Assembly (NCBI GenBank): GCA_964554015.1
Contig: CAZKMO010000073.1
Coordinates: 1-15,721 of the forward strand
Length of the DNA: 15,721 bases
Reading direction: 5' to 3'
Source: CAYUAG01 sp964554015
Lineage (GTDB): Bacteria > Zhuqueibacterota > QNDG01 > CAYUAG01
The translations under genes were made by a program, and so were the position numbers. Within the stretch, counting starts at the first letter, position 1, and each line of letters starts with the position of its first letter. The notes below the pieces were generated by a model. It made no database searches. It saw only the letters and a program-made list of their open reading frames with translations, and was not told the DNA's origin. Of the stretch, positions 1 to 7,275 are shown in pieces.

Positions 1-352
1 TTATATTGAATTTCAACATTCGATAGCCAATATAAGAAAAATGAATTGTAAATGTACCGTCGGGAATGTTAGTAATTTTTACTTTTCCATTAGTATCAGT
101 GGTACCCCCAATTTCAAGAGAGTCAAAAAAAACATTTGTTCCAATAAGTGGGGCATGGGATTTGGCATCTTTAACAACAGCTATAAAAGCGTTTTGGCTG
201 AATACAGATTGCGATATAAAAAGAAATAGTAAAAAAATTATTGTTTTAATGTTGGTTTCCTTGATACGTATTGATAAACAAATCCAGAATAATTGTCGAT
301 GATGATTTGTTATACGATATTTTTTATTGAACTCATTAATAGTATAAATCAT
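1..352 (-). CDS. Partial exported protein with carboxypeptidase-regulatory-like domain (probable TonB-dependent receptor N-terminus)
   Basis: Reading leftwards from an ATG at 352, the frame stays open for 117 codons to the window edge, so the C-terminus is missing. A hydrophobic segment at about residues 36-52 ends in SVFSQN, which looks like a signal peptide. Then comes a beta-sandwich signature: APLIGTNVFF (about 68-77), GGTTDTNGKVKITNIPDG (about 82-99) and FSYIGYR (about 105-111). This is the classic pattern of the carboxypeptidase-regulatory-like domain that opens SusC/TonB-type receptors and some other Bacteroidota surface proteins. The barrel or plug is outside the window, so receptor identity is inferred. 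The only in-frame ATG puts an unusually long 30-residue stretch before the signal core. The real start may be nearer KETNIKT, but no standard start codon is visible there. A strong promoter at 510-538 points at it. Confidence 0.72.
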   Translation of the reverse strand, partial: MIYTINEFNKKYRITNHHRQLFWICLSIRIKETNIKTIIFLLFLFISQSVFSQNAFIAVVKDAKSHAPLIGTNVFFDSLEIGGTTDTNGKVKITNIPDGTFTIHFSYIGYRMLKFNI

Positions 353-509
353 TTATTCACCGGCCAAGCCTAACCCTTTAAAAAAATTATTTACAATAAT
401 AGATCATTATATATATAAATTAAGGAATTTATTTATTGCTGTATGAATACCTTATTTAAAAAATCCACAACAATCTTTTAATTAATTACTAACAAAGTAT
501 TAACGATAA

Positions 510-538
510 ATTATACTAATTTAGTCCCGCAATGTCAA
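510..538 (-). promoter_or_regulatory. Consensus sigma-70-type promoter for the leftward gene
   Basis: On the minus strand there is a perfect -35 box TTGACA (538-533), a 17-bp spacer (532-516) and a perfect -10 box TATAAT (515-510). Transcription would start near 503 and leave an AT-rich leader of about 150 nt before the ATG at 352. A match this good at ideal spacing is unlikely by chance, even in AT-rich DNA. Confidence 0.75.
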
Positions 539-563
539 GAAAAAATATTAATCCAAAAACCAG

Positions 564-592
564 TTGACATTATCAGCTGCAGATGTTATCAT
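564..592 (+). promoter_or_regulatory. Extended -10 sigma-70-type promoter for the Fe-S protein gene
   Basis: TTGACA (564-569), a 17-bp spacer and TATCAT (587-592), preceded by TG one base upstream (584-585), which makes an extended -10 element. The start would be near 599, giving a leader of about 50 nt to the ATG at 651. Only 25 bp (539-563) separate its -35 box from that of the divergent promoter at 510-538, so one bound regulator could affect both. Confidence 0.75.
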
Positions 593-650
593 TATACATT
601 ATTCCTGTTCCGAAAAATAAAACATCATCAAAAAATCATAAGAGAAAATC

Positions 651-1706
651 ATGAATAAAATTTATAAACAGCTTGCCGAACAACTGGATAAGATCCCCAA
701 CGGATTCCCGGCTACGGACAGCGGGGTGGAGCTGAAAATTTTGGCCAAGCTGTTTACAACCGAACAGGCGGAAATCGCCTGTGCTATGAGCCTGGAACCG
801 GAATCCCCGGAGGTTATTGCCGGGAGGCTGGGCCGGGAAAAGGGTGAGGTATATACGACCCTGAAGGACATGGTAAAGAAAGGGCTGATAGGGATCGAGC
901 GGGGAAAAGGTGGCTTTAATTTCAAGCTCATCCCCTTCATTGTCGGCTTCTATGAAAACCAGAATGCCCAGATAGACGCAGAATTTGCCCGGCTTTTCGA
1001 GGATTACTACCGCCAGGCTGCCCATAAAATAATGACCCTGAAGCCTTCGGTGCAAAGAATAATTCCCATAGAAAAAACCATTCCGGTCAATATCCGGGTC
1101 ATGCCCTACCAGCGGGCCTCCACCTATGTTGAAAACAGCAAATCCTGGGGAGTGCTTAACTGCATCTGCCGGGTACAGAAGGAACTCATCGGAGAGGGAT
1201 GCGGGCACACTAAGGAGAATTGCCTGGTCTTTTCCTCCCGCCCCCGTCAGTTCGACCGCATTGATTCCATCCGGGCCCTAACTAAAGAGGAAGCCCTGGA
1301 CATCCTGGAACAGGCGGAACAGGAGGGACTCATCCATTCCGTGAATAATATCCAGGAAGGAGTGGACTATATCTGCAACTGCTGTTCCTGCTGCTGCGGA
1401 GTGCTGCGGGGCATGATTGAATACGGCAGCCCCCAGGCAGTGGCCGGCTCCGAATTCCAGGCAGCGGTTGAGGCCTCTCTCTGCAGCGGATGCGGCACCT
1501 GCCTGGAAAGGTGCCAGTTTCAGGCCCTCAGTCTTGTAGATGAGATATGTGAGGTAAAGACGGATAAATGCCTGGGCTGCGGACTCTGCGTATCCACCTG
1601 CCCCACTCAGGCGCTGCACCTGGTGGAAAAAAGTACATCTGAACCTCCTCCCGAATCCGAGAAGGAATGGAGGAAAGAAAGAACCAAGTCCAGACAGGAT
1701 CAATAA
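651..1706 (+). CDS. Winged-helix/cysteine-rich protein with two C-terminal 4Fe-4S ferredoxin clusters
   Basis: A 351-residue soluble protein. Residues about 24-95 look like a winged helix (EVIAGRLGREKGEVYTTLKDMVKKGLI, seen as 55-62 and 63-80, then a beta-wing GIERGKGGFNFKL). The middle holds a conserved-looking Cys/His segment: C171, C173, C184, H186 and C191 (CICRVQKELIGEGCGHTKEN), then an extreme cysteine knot CNCCSCCCG at 242-250. The C-terminus carries two classic 4Fe-4S motifs: C278-x2-C281-x2-C284-x3-C288, and C307-x2-C310-x2-C313-x3-C317-P. Proteins of this layout are known from anaerobic bacteria and archaea and are usually called 4Fe-4S binding proteins; their job is poorly defined. 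A DNA-binding redox or iron sensor is a reasonable inference, as is an electron carrier. The start is the first ATG, with a weak AAGAGA site upstream and a good promoter at 564-592. The tail (about 330-351) is charged and low in complexity. Confidence 0.85.
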   Translation: MNKIYKQLAEQLDKIPNGFPATDSGVELKILAKLFTTEQAEIACAMSLEPESPEVIAGRLGREKGEVYTTLKDMVKKGLIGIERGKGGFNFKLIPFIVGFYENQNAQIDAEFARLFEDYYRQAAHKIMTLKPSVQRIIPIEKTIPVNIRVMPYQRASTYVENSKSWGVLNCICRVQKELIGEGCGHTKENCLVFSSRPRQFDRIDSIRALTKEEALDILEQAEQEGLIHSVNNIQEGVDYICNCCSCCCGVLRGMIEYGSPQAVAGSEFQAAVEASLCSGCGTCLERCQFQALSLVDEICEVKTDKCLGCGLCVSTCPTQALHLVEKSTSEPPPESEKEWRKERTKSRQDQ

Positions 1707-1821
1707 AATGTTGTACTGTTTAAAAAAATAATAAATTAACAATGGTTAAATTTCTGAAGGTGACTAAAAAGTCAGCATTTAAATAATTATAAATATATAA
1801 TTTTAATAATGCCTTATTTCT

Positions 1822-1856
1822 CAAGGAGATTCCGGATCAAAGTACGGAATGACAGG
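1822..1856. repeat. Short imperfect inverted repeat of the ATTCCGGATCAAAG..CGGAATGACAGG type
   Basis: A 22-bp core (1829-1850) has ATTCCG and CGGAAT as complementary arms around GATCAAAGTA, followed by GACAGG. It lies in the AT-rich spacer between the Fe-S gene and the methyltransferase gene and is clearly richer in GC than its surroundings. Similar-looking elements are familiar from intergenic DNA of many bacterial genomes. Only one copy is seen here, so membership of a family is from memory and unverified. Confidence 0.4.
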
Positions 1857-1942
1857 TTTAGGGAAGGAACTTCTTAGTCAGTTCCAGGCAAAAAAACTAT
1901 TATCAATTAACTGTAACATAAAAATAAAAAAAGATCAAATAT

Positions 1943-2575
1943 ATGCCCAGAATAGAACCTTTTCAGAAACACACTGCCCGATATGAGCAGTGGTTCCAAA
2001 AACACCGCCAGGCCTATCAGGCGGAATTAAAGGCAGTAGAAAATTTTTTACCGGAGAGAAAAGACAGTCTGGAAATAGGAGTGGGTACAGGAAGGTTTGC
2101 CGCTCCCCTGGGAATTACAACCGGCCTGGAACCCTCACCTCAGATGAGTAAAGTTGCTCAAAAAAAAGGAATTACAATTGTGGAGGGAATTGCCGAACAT
2201 CTCCCCTTCAAAAATGCAGTATTCCAATCTGTACTCATAGTCACCACGGTCTGCTTTGTGGATGATATTTACCAGACCTTTAAAGAAATTTTCCGGGTCT
2301 TAGCAACAGGGGGAAGGTGTATTGTCGGCCTGGTGGACCGCAACAGCTCCCTGGGCAAAAAGTATGAAAAGCATAAAGAAAGCAGTGTATTTTACCGGGA
2401 AGCCACTTTTTATTCGGTAGAGGAAATTGAAAAGATAATGAAAGACACCGGTTTTACCGACTTTGAATTCCGGCAGACTATTTTTCATGACCTGCCGGAG
2501 GTGCCGGAAAACGAACCGGTGCAGACCGGGTATGGAAAAGGTTCCTTTGCCGTAATCAGGGGCAGAAAAAAATAA
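1943..2575 (+). CDS. Class I SAM-dependent methyltransferase (Methyltransf_11 / UbiE-like)
   Basis: A 210-residue soluble protein with a Rossmann-fold methyltransferase layout. Motif I is LEIGVGTGRF at 43-52. The acidic residue that binds the SAM ribose is E63 in GLEPSPQM (61-68). AEHLPF (84-89) corresponds to the usual A-x-x-LPF loop, VLIVTTVCFVDD (97-108) to motif II, and the strand and helix around LATGGRCIVGLVDR (120-133) to the post-core region. The substrate cannot be read from sequence; the type acts on small molecules. It starts at the only sensible ATG, with a weak ribosome site. The J-domain gene begins 15 bp after its stop codon, so the two are almost certainly cotranscribed. Confidence 0.85.
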   Translation: MPRIEPFQKHTARYEQWFQKHRQAYQAELKAVENFLPERKDSLEIGVGTGRFAAPLGITTGLEPSPQMSKVAQKKGITIVEGIAEHLPFKNAVFQSVLIVTTVCFVDDIYQTFKEIFRVLATGGRCIVGLVDRNSSLGKKYEKHKESSVFYREATFYSVEEIEKIMKDTGFTDFEFRQTIFHDLPEVPENEPVQTGYGKGSFAVIRGRKK

Positions 2576-2590
2576 AAAACGGGAAGAAAA

Positions 2591-2896
2591 ATGAATCAAT
2601 ATCAAAAAATTGCCGAAGCCAGAAAAACACTCCAGCTCCCGGAGCGGGCCACCATGAAAGAGATCAAATCCAATTATAAAGCACTCATCATCAAATGGCA
2701 TCCGGATACCTGTAAAGAGGATAAGGATAAATGCCAGGAAATGACCCGGAAGATAACCCGGGCCTATGATATCATTTTTAACTACTGCACCCACTACAAA
2801 TTTTCCTTTTCCCGGGATGAAATTAAAAACCACCTGCCCGGAGAAGAGTGGTGGCTGGAACGGTTCGGCAGTGATCCCATATGGGGTAAAGATTAA
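2591..2896 (+). CDS. Small J-domain (DnaJ-like) protein
   Basis: 101 residues, little more than a J domain. Helix I is about residues 4-15; helix II is MKEIKSNYKALIIKWH (22-37), followed by the diagnostic HPD at 37-39. A charged loop and helix III (MTRKITRAYDII) come next. The C-terminal EEWWLERFGSDPIWG block is distinctive and recurs, to my recollection, in a family of short bacterial J proteins. It has no Gly/Phe region, zinc finger or substrate-binding domain, so it is not DnaJ itself. It would stimulate an Hsp70 for a dedicated client. A GGGAAG ribosome site precedes the ATG. The pairing with the methyltransferase 15 bp upstream suggests a shared task, but the sequence does not say what. 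Confidence 0.85.
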   Translation: MNQYQKIAEARKTLQLPERATMKEIKSNYKALIIKWHPDTCKEDKDKCQEMTRKITRAYDIIFNYCTHYKFSFSRDEIKNHLPGEEWWLERFGSDPIWGKD

Positions 2897-2952
2897 AAAT
2901 TAATCAGAAAATAAATTATATATTTTTTCCAAGGCAGGGACAATTTCTTATC

Positions 2953-3003
2953 GGGAGTTCTGTTAAAGCAAAACCATAGGTGTTTTTTTATAACAGAACT
3001 CCC
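2953..3003. terminator. Hairpin terminator between convergent genes
   Basis: A perfect 13-bp inverted repeat, GGGAGTTCTGTTA (2953-2965) and TAACAGAACTCCC (2991-3003), encloses a 25-nt loop that can itself pair in part (ACC with GGT, flanked by A and T runs). On the plus strand it is followed by the T-rich TTAATTTTTAATATTTTT, which suits rho-independent termination of the methyltransferase/J-domain transcript. The minus-strand side is less T-rich, so two-way action is possible but weaker. Confidence 0.65.
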
Positions 3004-3079
3004 TTAATTTTTAATATTTTTAAAATTATTGGTTGATTATATAAACAAAATATCAACCTCTTAATTTCTTAGATTTAGA

Positions 3080-3895
3080 TTAATCTACGGTTACATCAAC
3101 CTTAATACCCAGAACTCCTTCCACTATATCACTAAAATCCTCCTTGAGATATAACTTATAGAATATTCCGGGTTTGACATTATATCGTAAATATGTAAAA
3201 CCGAAATCAAGGGAATGAAGGAAACGATCCCCAAAATCATCGGCTTCTTCGGTAATTATAACCAATCCCATTAACTCGCTCAGAACCGCAAAATTCTCAT
3301 CCTGGAAACCAAATGTAAATCCGTAATGGATAAGAAAATCTGTATCACCTCCATCACCGGTCGGAATCACTAAATTCGGTCCTATCTCCAGTCCCAGGCG
3401 AAATCCTTTTGGTGTACGATTTACATAGGAGTAGTTTCCATAAAAAGTAAGCAGATCAGTAACATACTTGGCATAATCAACAAAATGGGTATAAGCGCCA
3501 AACAATCCACAAATGTCTTCTCCAGATGTGGGCAGGTATAATCCAAAAGAACCAGCGGAACTTTTCCGTTTATTAAAACCGCTGTGGGTTTGCAGACCGA
3601 TAAAAATATTACCCACTCCGCTTTCGCTAAAATTCTCAAATTTAAAGGTCATATAAGGAATGGAACCCACTAAATTTAATTTCTGGTTAAGGGGAATATT
3701 TACGGATAAGTCATAGATACCCGAAAGGGTTGATAAGTCTGAACCGTACTTAAAATCAGGTCGCATGAATCTCAGACCGATCTGGGGCTTTTGTTGGGGT
3801 AATCCCTGAAAAAGAAAAGTCTGGGCCCTGACACAATTGACCAGTACACTGAATAGAATGCCTGCAACCAATGTCTTGAAAAATGAATTCTTCAT
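3080..3895 (-). CDS. Secreted outer-membrane beta-barrel protein of unknown function
   Basis: 271 residues. It begins with a signal peptide (basic start, hydrophobic core about 9-20, probable cleavage after VRA at 24). The mature part is rich in alternating aromatic/polar strands with short turns (for example KLNLVGSIPYMTFKFENF, FRLGLEIGPNLVIPTGDG and FLIHYGFTFGFQDENFAVLS), typical of a small transmembrane barrel of about 10-14 strands. PTSGED and PTGDGGDTD are the turn motifs seen in transporter-like barrels of the phenol-degradation MetA type, but I cannot assign a family. The start has an excellent AAGGAGG ribosome site. It is the last gene of the leftward envelope group, 82 bp after the propeller lipoprotein gene. 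Confidence 0.75.
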   Translation of the reverse strand: MKNSFFKTLVAGILFSVLVNCVRAQTFLFQGLPQQKPQIGLRFMRPDFKYGSDLSTLSGIYDLSVNIPLNQKLNLVGSIPYMTFKFENFSESGVGNIFIGLQTHSGFNKRKSSAGSFGLYLPTSGEDICGLFGAYTHFVDYAKYVTDLLTFYGNYSYVNRTPKGFRLGLEIGPNLVIPTGDGGDTDFLIHYGFTFGFQDENFAVLSELMGLVIITEEADDFGDRFLHSLDFGFTYLRYNVKPGIFYKLYLKEDFSDIVEGVLGIKVDVTVD

Positions 3896-3977
3896 GATTT
3901 TCCTCCTTGTTTTTAATTTGATTATTTAACCAACTCCCTTTTCTTAGCCTAAGATTATAAAAAAATATAAATCACAA

Positions 3978-4907
3978 TTAATTAATCCAGGTTGGATACT
4001 CCCCTTCCTCCTGGGTCACCTGAGTGATCTCGCTGCCATCTGCATTCATTATATAGATATGCCAACTCCTGTTAAAAGCAATTTTACTGCCGTCAGGTGA
4101 CCAGGCCGGATAACTATCCTGATATCCACTGGTTAATTGAGTAGGGTTGGAACCATCAGCATCCATAACCCATATCTCAGAATAATCTGGCCCCCATTTA
4201 GTGAAGGCAATTTTACTTCCATCCGGGGAAAAAATTGGATCATGGAATATCTCTTCACTGACTCCCAGCGAATCAAAACCACTTCCTTGAATCAAAGGAA
4301 TACTGGATTTGTCATCCACATTCACTTTATATAACGCCCCTTGAGAAGTTGAATCCCATATGGATATGACAAGGTATTGTCCGTCAGGAGACCAGGCCGG
4401 CCTTGTCTGGTCACAACGTGATTGACTAAAGAAAGATTCATTATCTATAAATATTTCATAAGCATTCCAATGATTATTATAAAATCCATTTACCCAATAA
4501 GCCAATCTGCCATCATTTGAACAGGACGGATAATTGTTATGAGCATCGACTGAATAAATAACAGTATGATTACTTCCATCCGAATTGATTTGATACAGCT
4601 GCCAATTATAAGTATCTAAGTCGAAATCCGAATGGATAATTTTATTCCCATCATGTGACCAGACCAGATCTGCAAACATATAATCATTACTCTCTTTCAC
4701 CAGTTCTACTTTTTCCCTCTGGCCATTAATGATGTATAAATATCCTGTAAGGTCACCATTGATAGTTGTTCGTGAGTAGGCGATTTTACCATCTATCATA
4801 GACCAGGGTATATGCTTTTCAATAAAATCGGGTTCTACGGGATTTTTATTACATCCTATCAATATGGAAATTAATAGACAGATGATTATAATTGTTTTTG
4901 TTTTCAT
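3978..4907 (-). CDS. Lipoprotein with TolB/PD40-type beta-propeller repeats
   Basis: 309 residues from the ATG at 4907. I prefer this start to the upstream in-frame ATG at 4946 because GGGAGAAG lies 5 nt before it and the signal peptide then begins MKTKTIIII. The lipobox LIGC puts the lipidated cysteine at 19, followed by NKNPVEP, a common tether sequence in FCB-group lipoproteins. PD40/WD40-like blades are marked by VWSHDGNKI (about 82-90), AWSPDGQYLV (171-180), IFSPDGSKIAF (225-235) and AWSPDGSKIAF (268-278), with IWVMDADGSNPTQLT and IYIMNADGSEITQVT as the inner strands. Such propellers are periplasmic or surface binding scaffolds; TolB itself binds Pal. A specific partner cannot be named. 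It begins 45 bp after the stop of the upstream lipoprotein gene. Confidence 0.85.
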   Translation of the reverse strand: MKTKTIIIICLLISILIGCNKNPVEPDFIEKHIPWSMIDGKIAYSRTTINGDLTGYLYIINGQREKVELVKESNDYMFADLVWSHDGNKIIHSDFDLDTYNWQLYQINSDGSNHTVIYSVDAHNNYPSCSNDGRLAYWVNGFYNNHWNAYEIFIDNESFFSQSRCDQTRPAWSPDGQYLVISIWDSTSQGALYKVNVDDKSSIPLIQGSGFDSLGVSEEIFHDPIFSPDGSKIAFTKWGPDYSEIWVMDADGSNPTQLTSGYQDSYPAWSPDGSKIAFNRSWHIYIMNADGSEITQVTQEEGEYPTWIN

Positions 4908-4952
4908 AATATCTTCTCCCTTTTTTTTTAAATTATACACGACCATTAAGAA

Positions 4953-5690
4953 TTAAAAAAATCCTGTTACATTAACGCCTACAATGGGAGCATAATGACA
5001 GCCCTGATCATAAGATATAATAGCAAATTCAGGATAGATATATTGATCCGGATTCTTGAATTTGAACTTCATTCCCAGGGCAATACCCTGCCCTTCAAAT
5101 CCCAGGGTTTTATTATATTTTTTGTCCTCCTCATCTTCCAGAGATACCCAGGAGTGTTCAAATCCATAAAAGGGTCTTGCTATCAAGGAAAAATGTTTAC
5201 TCACATCGTAACTGACAGGTAAGGAGAGATAAAAATTAAGATTGGTAACTCGATGGGACACATCCATAAAGCCAAATATCGAATCAGGAGTAAAAGAAAA
5301 ATTCACTGCGGGTATTAGACCTATCCCAAAATTATTCTCTTTTTTCAGTAAAGAAAATTTTGAAAACACCCTGAGATTTACCGAAAATATACCCAATCCG
5401 ATTCCTCCTCCTACATCCAGGTGTTCACTTAATCCTTTTTTAATATGGAAAGTAACCAGGGGAGCCGTAGTAAATTCTGAACCAATATCCACCTCCGGAG
5501 AGGGAATGGTATCATTGACCAGACTGTAATCAATACTGGGTACGATACATATTCCGCACCCCTGGGAAACATTGCCCTTTCCCAAAGGTTTCCCATCTTC
5601 AAAATAATTGAAATTACTGGATGCACATCCCATTAACCAAGAAACCATAATTATGGCAACCGCTATTTTCATTATGTCTTTGAATCTCAT
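4953..5690 (-). CDS. Outer-membrane lipoprotein with beta-barrel-like body, unknown function
   Basis: 245 residues. A signal peptide ends in the lipobox LMGC with the cysteine at 22, followed by ASSNFN; with S rather than D at +2, outer-membrane sorting is likely. The body is rich in glycine and amphipathic strands (HLDVGGGIGLGIFSVNLRVF, NNFGIGLIPAVNFSF, HFSLIARPFYGFEHSW, GIALGMKFKFKN) and ends GVNVTGFF with a terminal phenylalanine, the usual C-terminal signal of outer-membrane barrels. A protein that is both lipidated and barrel-like is somewhat unusual. The start has an AGGAG site 7 nt upstream. It is the first gene of the leftward group with the propeller lipoprotein and the barrel protein. 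No close family is recognised. Confidence 0.75.
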   Translation of the reverse strand: MRFKDIMKIAVAIIMVSWLMGCASSNFNYFEDGKPLGKGNVSQGCGICIVPSIDYSLVNDTIPSPEVDIGSEFTTAPLVTFHIKKGLSEHLDVGGGIGLGIFSVNLRVFSKFSLLKKENNFGIGLIPAVNFSFTPDSIFGFMDVSHRVTNLNFYLSLPVSYDVSKHFSLIARPFYGFEHSWVSLEDEEDKKYNKTLGFEGQGIALGMKFKFKNPDQYIYPEFAIISYDQGCHYAPIVGVNVTGFF

Positions 5691-6303
5691 TTCATTCTCC
5701 TTTCTAATTATTGCAAAGCAGATTTATTAATCATGTATCTCAGTATTAAGTTTTTCTCCCCAAATATCTGAATCTTCCTTTCTTTAATTTATTGTATTAT
5801 TTTTATGATGTTGTTATATACAAGTTGCATGCCAGGGATTATCATAGTTACCTGTTTAAATTAATAAGGATTATAAGAATATTATTATCAAATATTTGAT
5901 ACTATATAAGAATAAAGGTCCAAAAAAATACTTTTAAAACAATAGTTATGATTAATCATACACCTGCGTATATATATGTATACATTTACCCTCATAGAAA
6001 TTTATCTTAATAAAGAATTCAAAAATATAATAAAAATTTGATATAAAAACAAATGGAAGGGTGGAATATTGGAATAATGGATTTAATAAAATCTCAAATC
6101 ATAAGCACCAAGGCATTGGATTTATGGAATACTGGAATAGTGGATTAATGATTTTATAAATCCAACAACCTTATTCAATCGACCAACATTCCCTCATTCC
6201 ACTCTTCCATAATTCCTTTTGTTTTTTTGACTTGCTATTTGATTATTGTGATTTTTTCTTTTTTATTTTGTATTTTTTCTTAATTTTATCCTTTTTCCTG
6301 GTT
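5691..6303. other. AT-rich intergenic region with no recognisable gene
   Basis: This 613-bp spacer separates the start of the envelope gene group (5690) from the end of the polyketide operon (6304), both leftward. It must hold the promoter of the envelope operon, but I find no convincing -35/-10 pair. The part at 6061-6216 contains the GGAATA-type repeats listed separately. No open frame with a ribosome site and protein-like composition was seen. Confidence 0.6.
6061..6216. repeat. GGAATA-type repeats, two direct units and one inverted unit
   Basis: TGGAATAtTGGAATAaTGGATT occurs at about 6062-6083 and again with two changes at about 6125-6146 (63 bp apart). A related unit in the opposite orientation lies at 6187-6216 (reverse complement begins GGAATTATGGAAGAGTGGAA). 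The second and third units can pair as an imperfect hairpin. Another inverted copy lies at 13840-13870. The arrangement is that of a dispersed non-coding repeat family in gene spacers. Confidence 0.55.
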
Positions 6304-7275
6304 TTATCTTTTCAAACCTGCCAGAAGCACATACCCTCCGGTGGTTACTGCTGCCACTGCCAGCACTGACCAGATATAATCGAGTTGAAACACTCCCAGA
6401 TAAAAAAGAAGTGGGTACAATGAATAAATCACGGTTAGGGCCAGCGCCGCCGGATCGATATGGGTGTCACCCCGGTCCAGAAAAAGGCAGACAAAGATAT
6501 CTGCCAGCAGAGCGGCAAGTACACCGAAACTCACTCCCCACCCTATATTTCCGGTTGCAGTTGTAACCAGCTGGGTAGCAAGAATGATATGCAGCACCAC
6601 CGGTATCCTGAATCCGAAGACAATCAGGATAAGAGAAACTGCTGCCAGACCGAAAAGTAAACCGGAAATCCAAGGCAGGTACAGGGCCAGGAATGCTGTG
6701 GGCACACTGAGTCCCAATGACACCAGCAGGAGAGTGAAAGGAGGTATATGCCAGGGCGGAGTATTTTCCTCCGGGGCGGGAATCCAGAGTGACTGTTTTT
6801 CAGCCCGGTACCCCAGAAGTCCGGTTTTTCCTAATATAAGACGGGTAAGCATTCCATTCAGGGTAATGGACAGAGCAATTGGATTAACCCAGGATATTCC
6901 CTGCCCAGTCGGAATAAGGGTGGCTACCCAGGTAAAAATCAGACCCAGAAGACCGAATAGCGCTCCCACTAAAAAAACAGAAATAGATTTCAGAGAATAT
7001 AAAGGTTTCAGGATATTCCGTCCGCTCTCCAGCCTGTCCCTGCGGGCAGCATAGGCAGCTGCGGCAATGCCTCCGGCAAAAGCGGTGTGCGGACCAATCA
7101 CCGGTCCCCAGGTAATCATACTATTAAATGACTGATCCCCGGTAATCCAAAAAATTACTGTACCGATTATAAAAAATATACCGCAAAGAATAAAAGAGGG
7201 CAGGGCTCCCAGCCCTGCTCCAAGTATTCCTCCCGCCAGGGCGAGAAGGAGATAATGCCAGTCAAGCACTGCCAT
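6304..7275 (-). CDS. Polytopic membrane protein coupled to the polyketide synthase
   Basis: 323 residues, almost wholly hydrophobic, with roughly nine or ten membrane segments (about 8-42, 97-120, 131-148, 177-200, 203-222, 226-243, 247-267, 275-295 and 298-320). Conserved-looking features are GGILGAGLGALPSFILCG (15-32), WGPVIGPHTAFAGGIAAA (56-73) followed by the cytoplasmic AARRDR, and ATGNIGWG (240-247). There is no ATP-binding motif and no major-facilitator signature. I do not recognise a named family; similar proteins are loosely called permeases. Its ATG overlaps the synthase stop codon by 14 bp and lacks a ribosome site of its own, which points to translational coupling and a shared pathway. 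Export of the polyketide, or a membrane-bound step in its use, is inference. Confidence 0.8.
   Translation of the reverse strand: MAVLDWHYLLLALAGGILGAGLGALPSFILCGIFFIIGTVIFWITGDQSFNSMITWGPVIGPHTAFAGGIAAAAYAARRDRLESGRNILKPLYSLKSISVFLVGALFGLLGLIFTWVATLIPTGQGISWVNPIALSITLNGMLTRLILGKTGLLGYRAEKQSLWIPAPEENTPPWHIPPFTLLLVSLGLSVPTAFLALYLPWISGLLFGLAAVSLILIVFGFRIPVVLHIILATQLVTTATGNIGWGVSFGVLAALLADIFVCLFLDRGDTHIDPAALALTVIYSLYPLLFYLGVFQLDYIWSVLAVAAVTTGGYVLLAGLKR

Noticed and set aside
636..1208. Long open frame on the minus strand, 190 codons
   Set aside because: It is antisense to the Fe-S protein gene, has no family signature and no ribosome site; the plus-strand frame has clear cysteine motifs.
1761..1774. 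Small hairpin TGACT-AAAA-AGTCA after the Fe-S gene
   Set aside because: A five-base AT-rich stem without a following T run is too weak to call a terminator.
4908..4946. Upstream in-frame start for the propeller lipoprotein
   Set aside because: It would put 13 extra residues before a standard lipoprotein signal and has no ribosome site; GGGAGAAG favours 4907.
6061..6216. Possible CRISPR array
   Set aside because: There are too few units, they differ in orientation, spacing is irregular and no Cas gene is near.
6464..7054. Plus-strand open frame of 196 codons
   Set aside because: It is antisense to the membrane protein gene, with an arginine/proline/serine-rich translation typical of a shadow frame.
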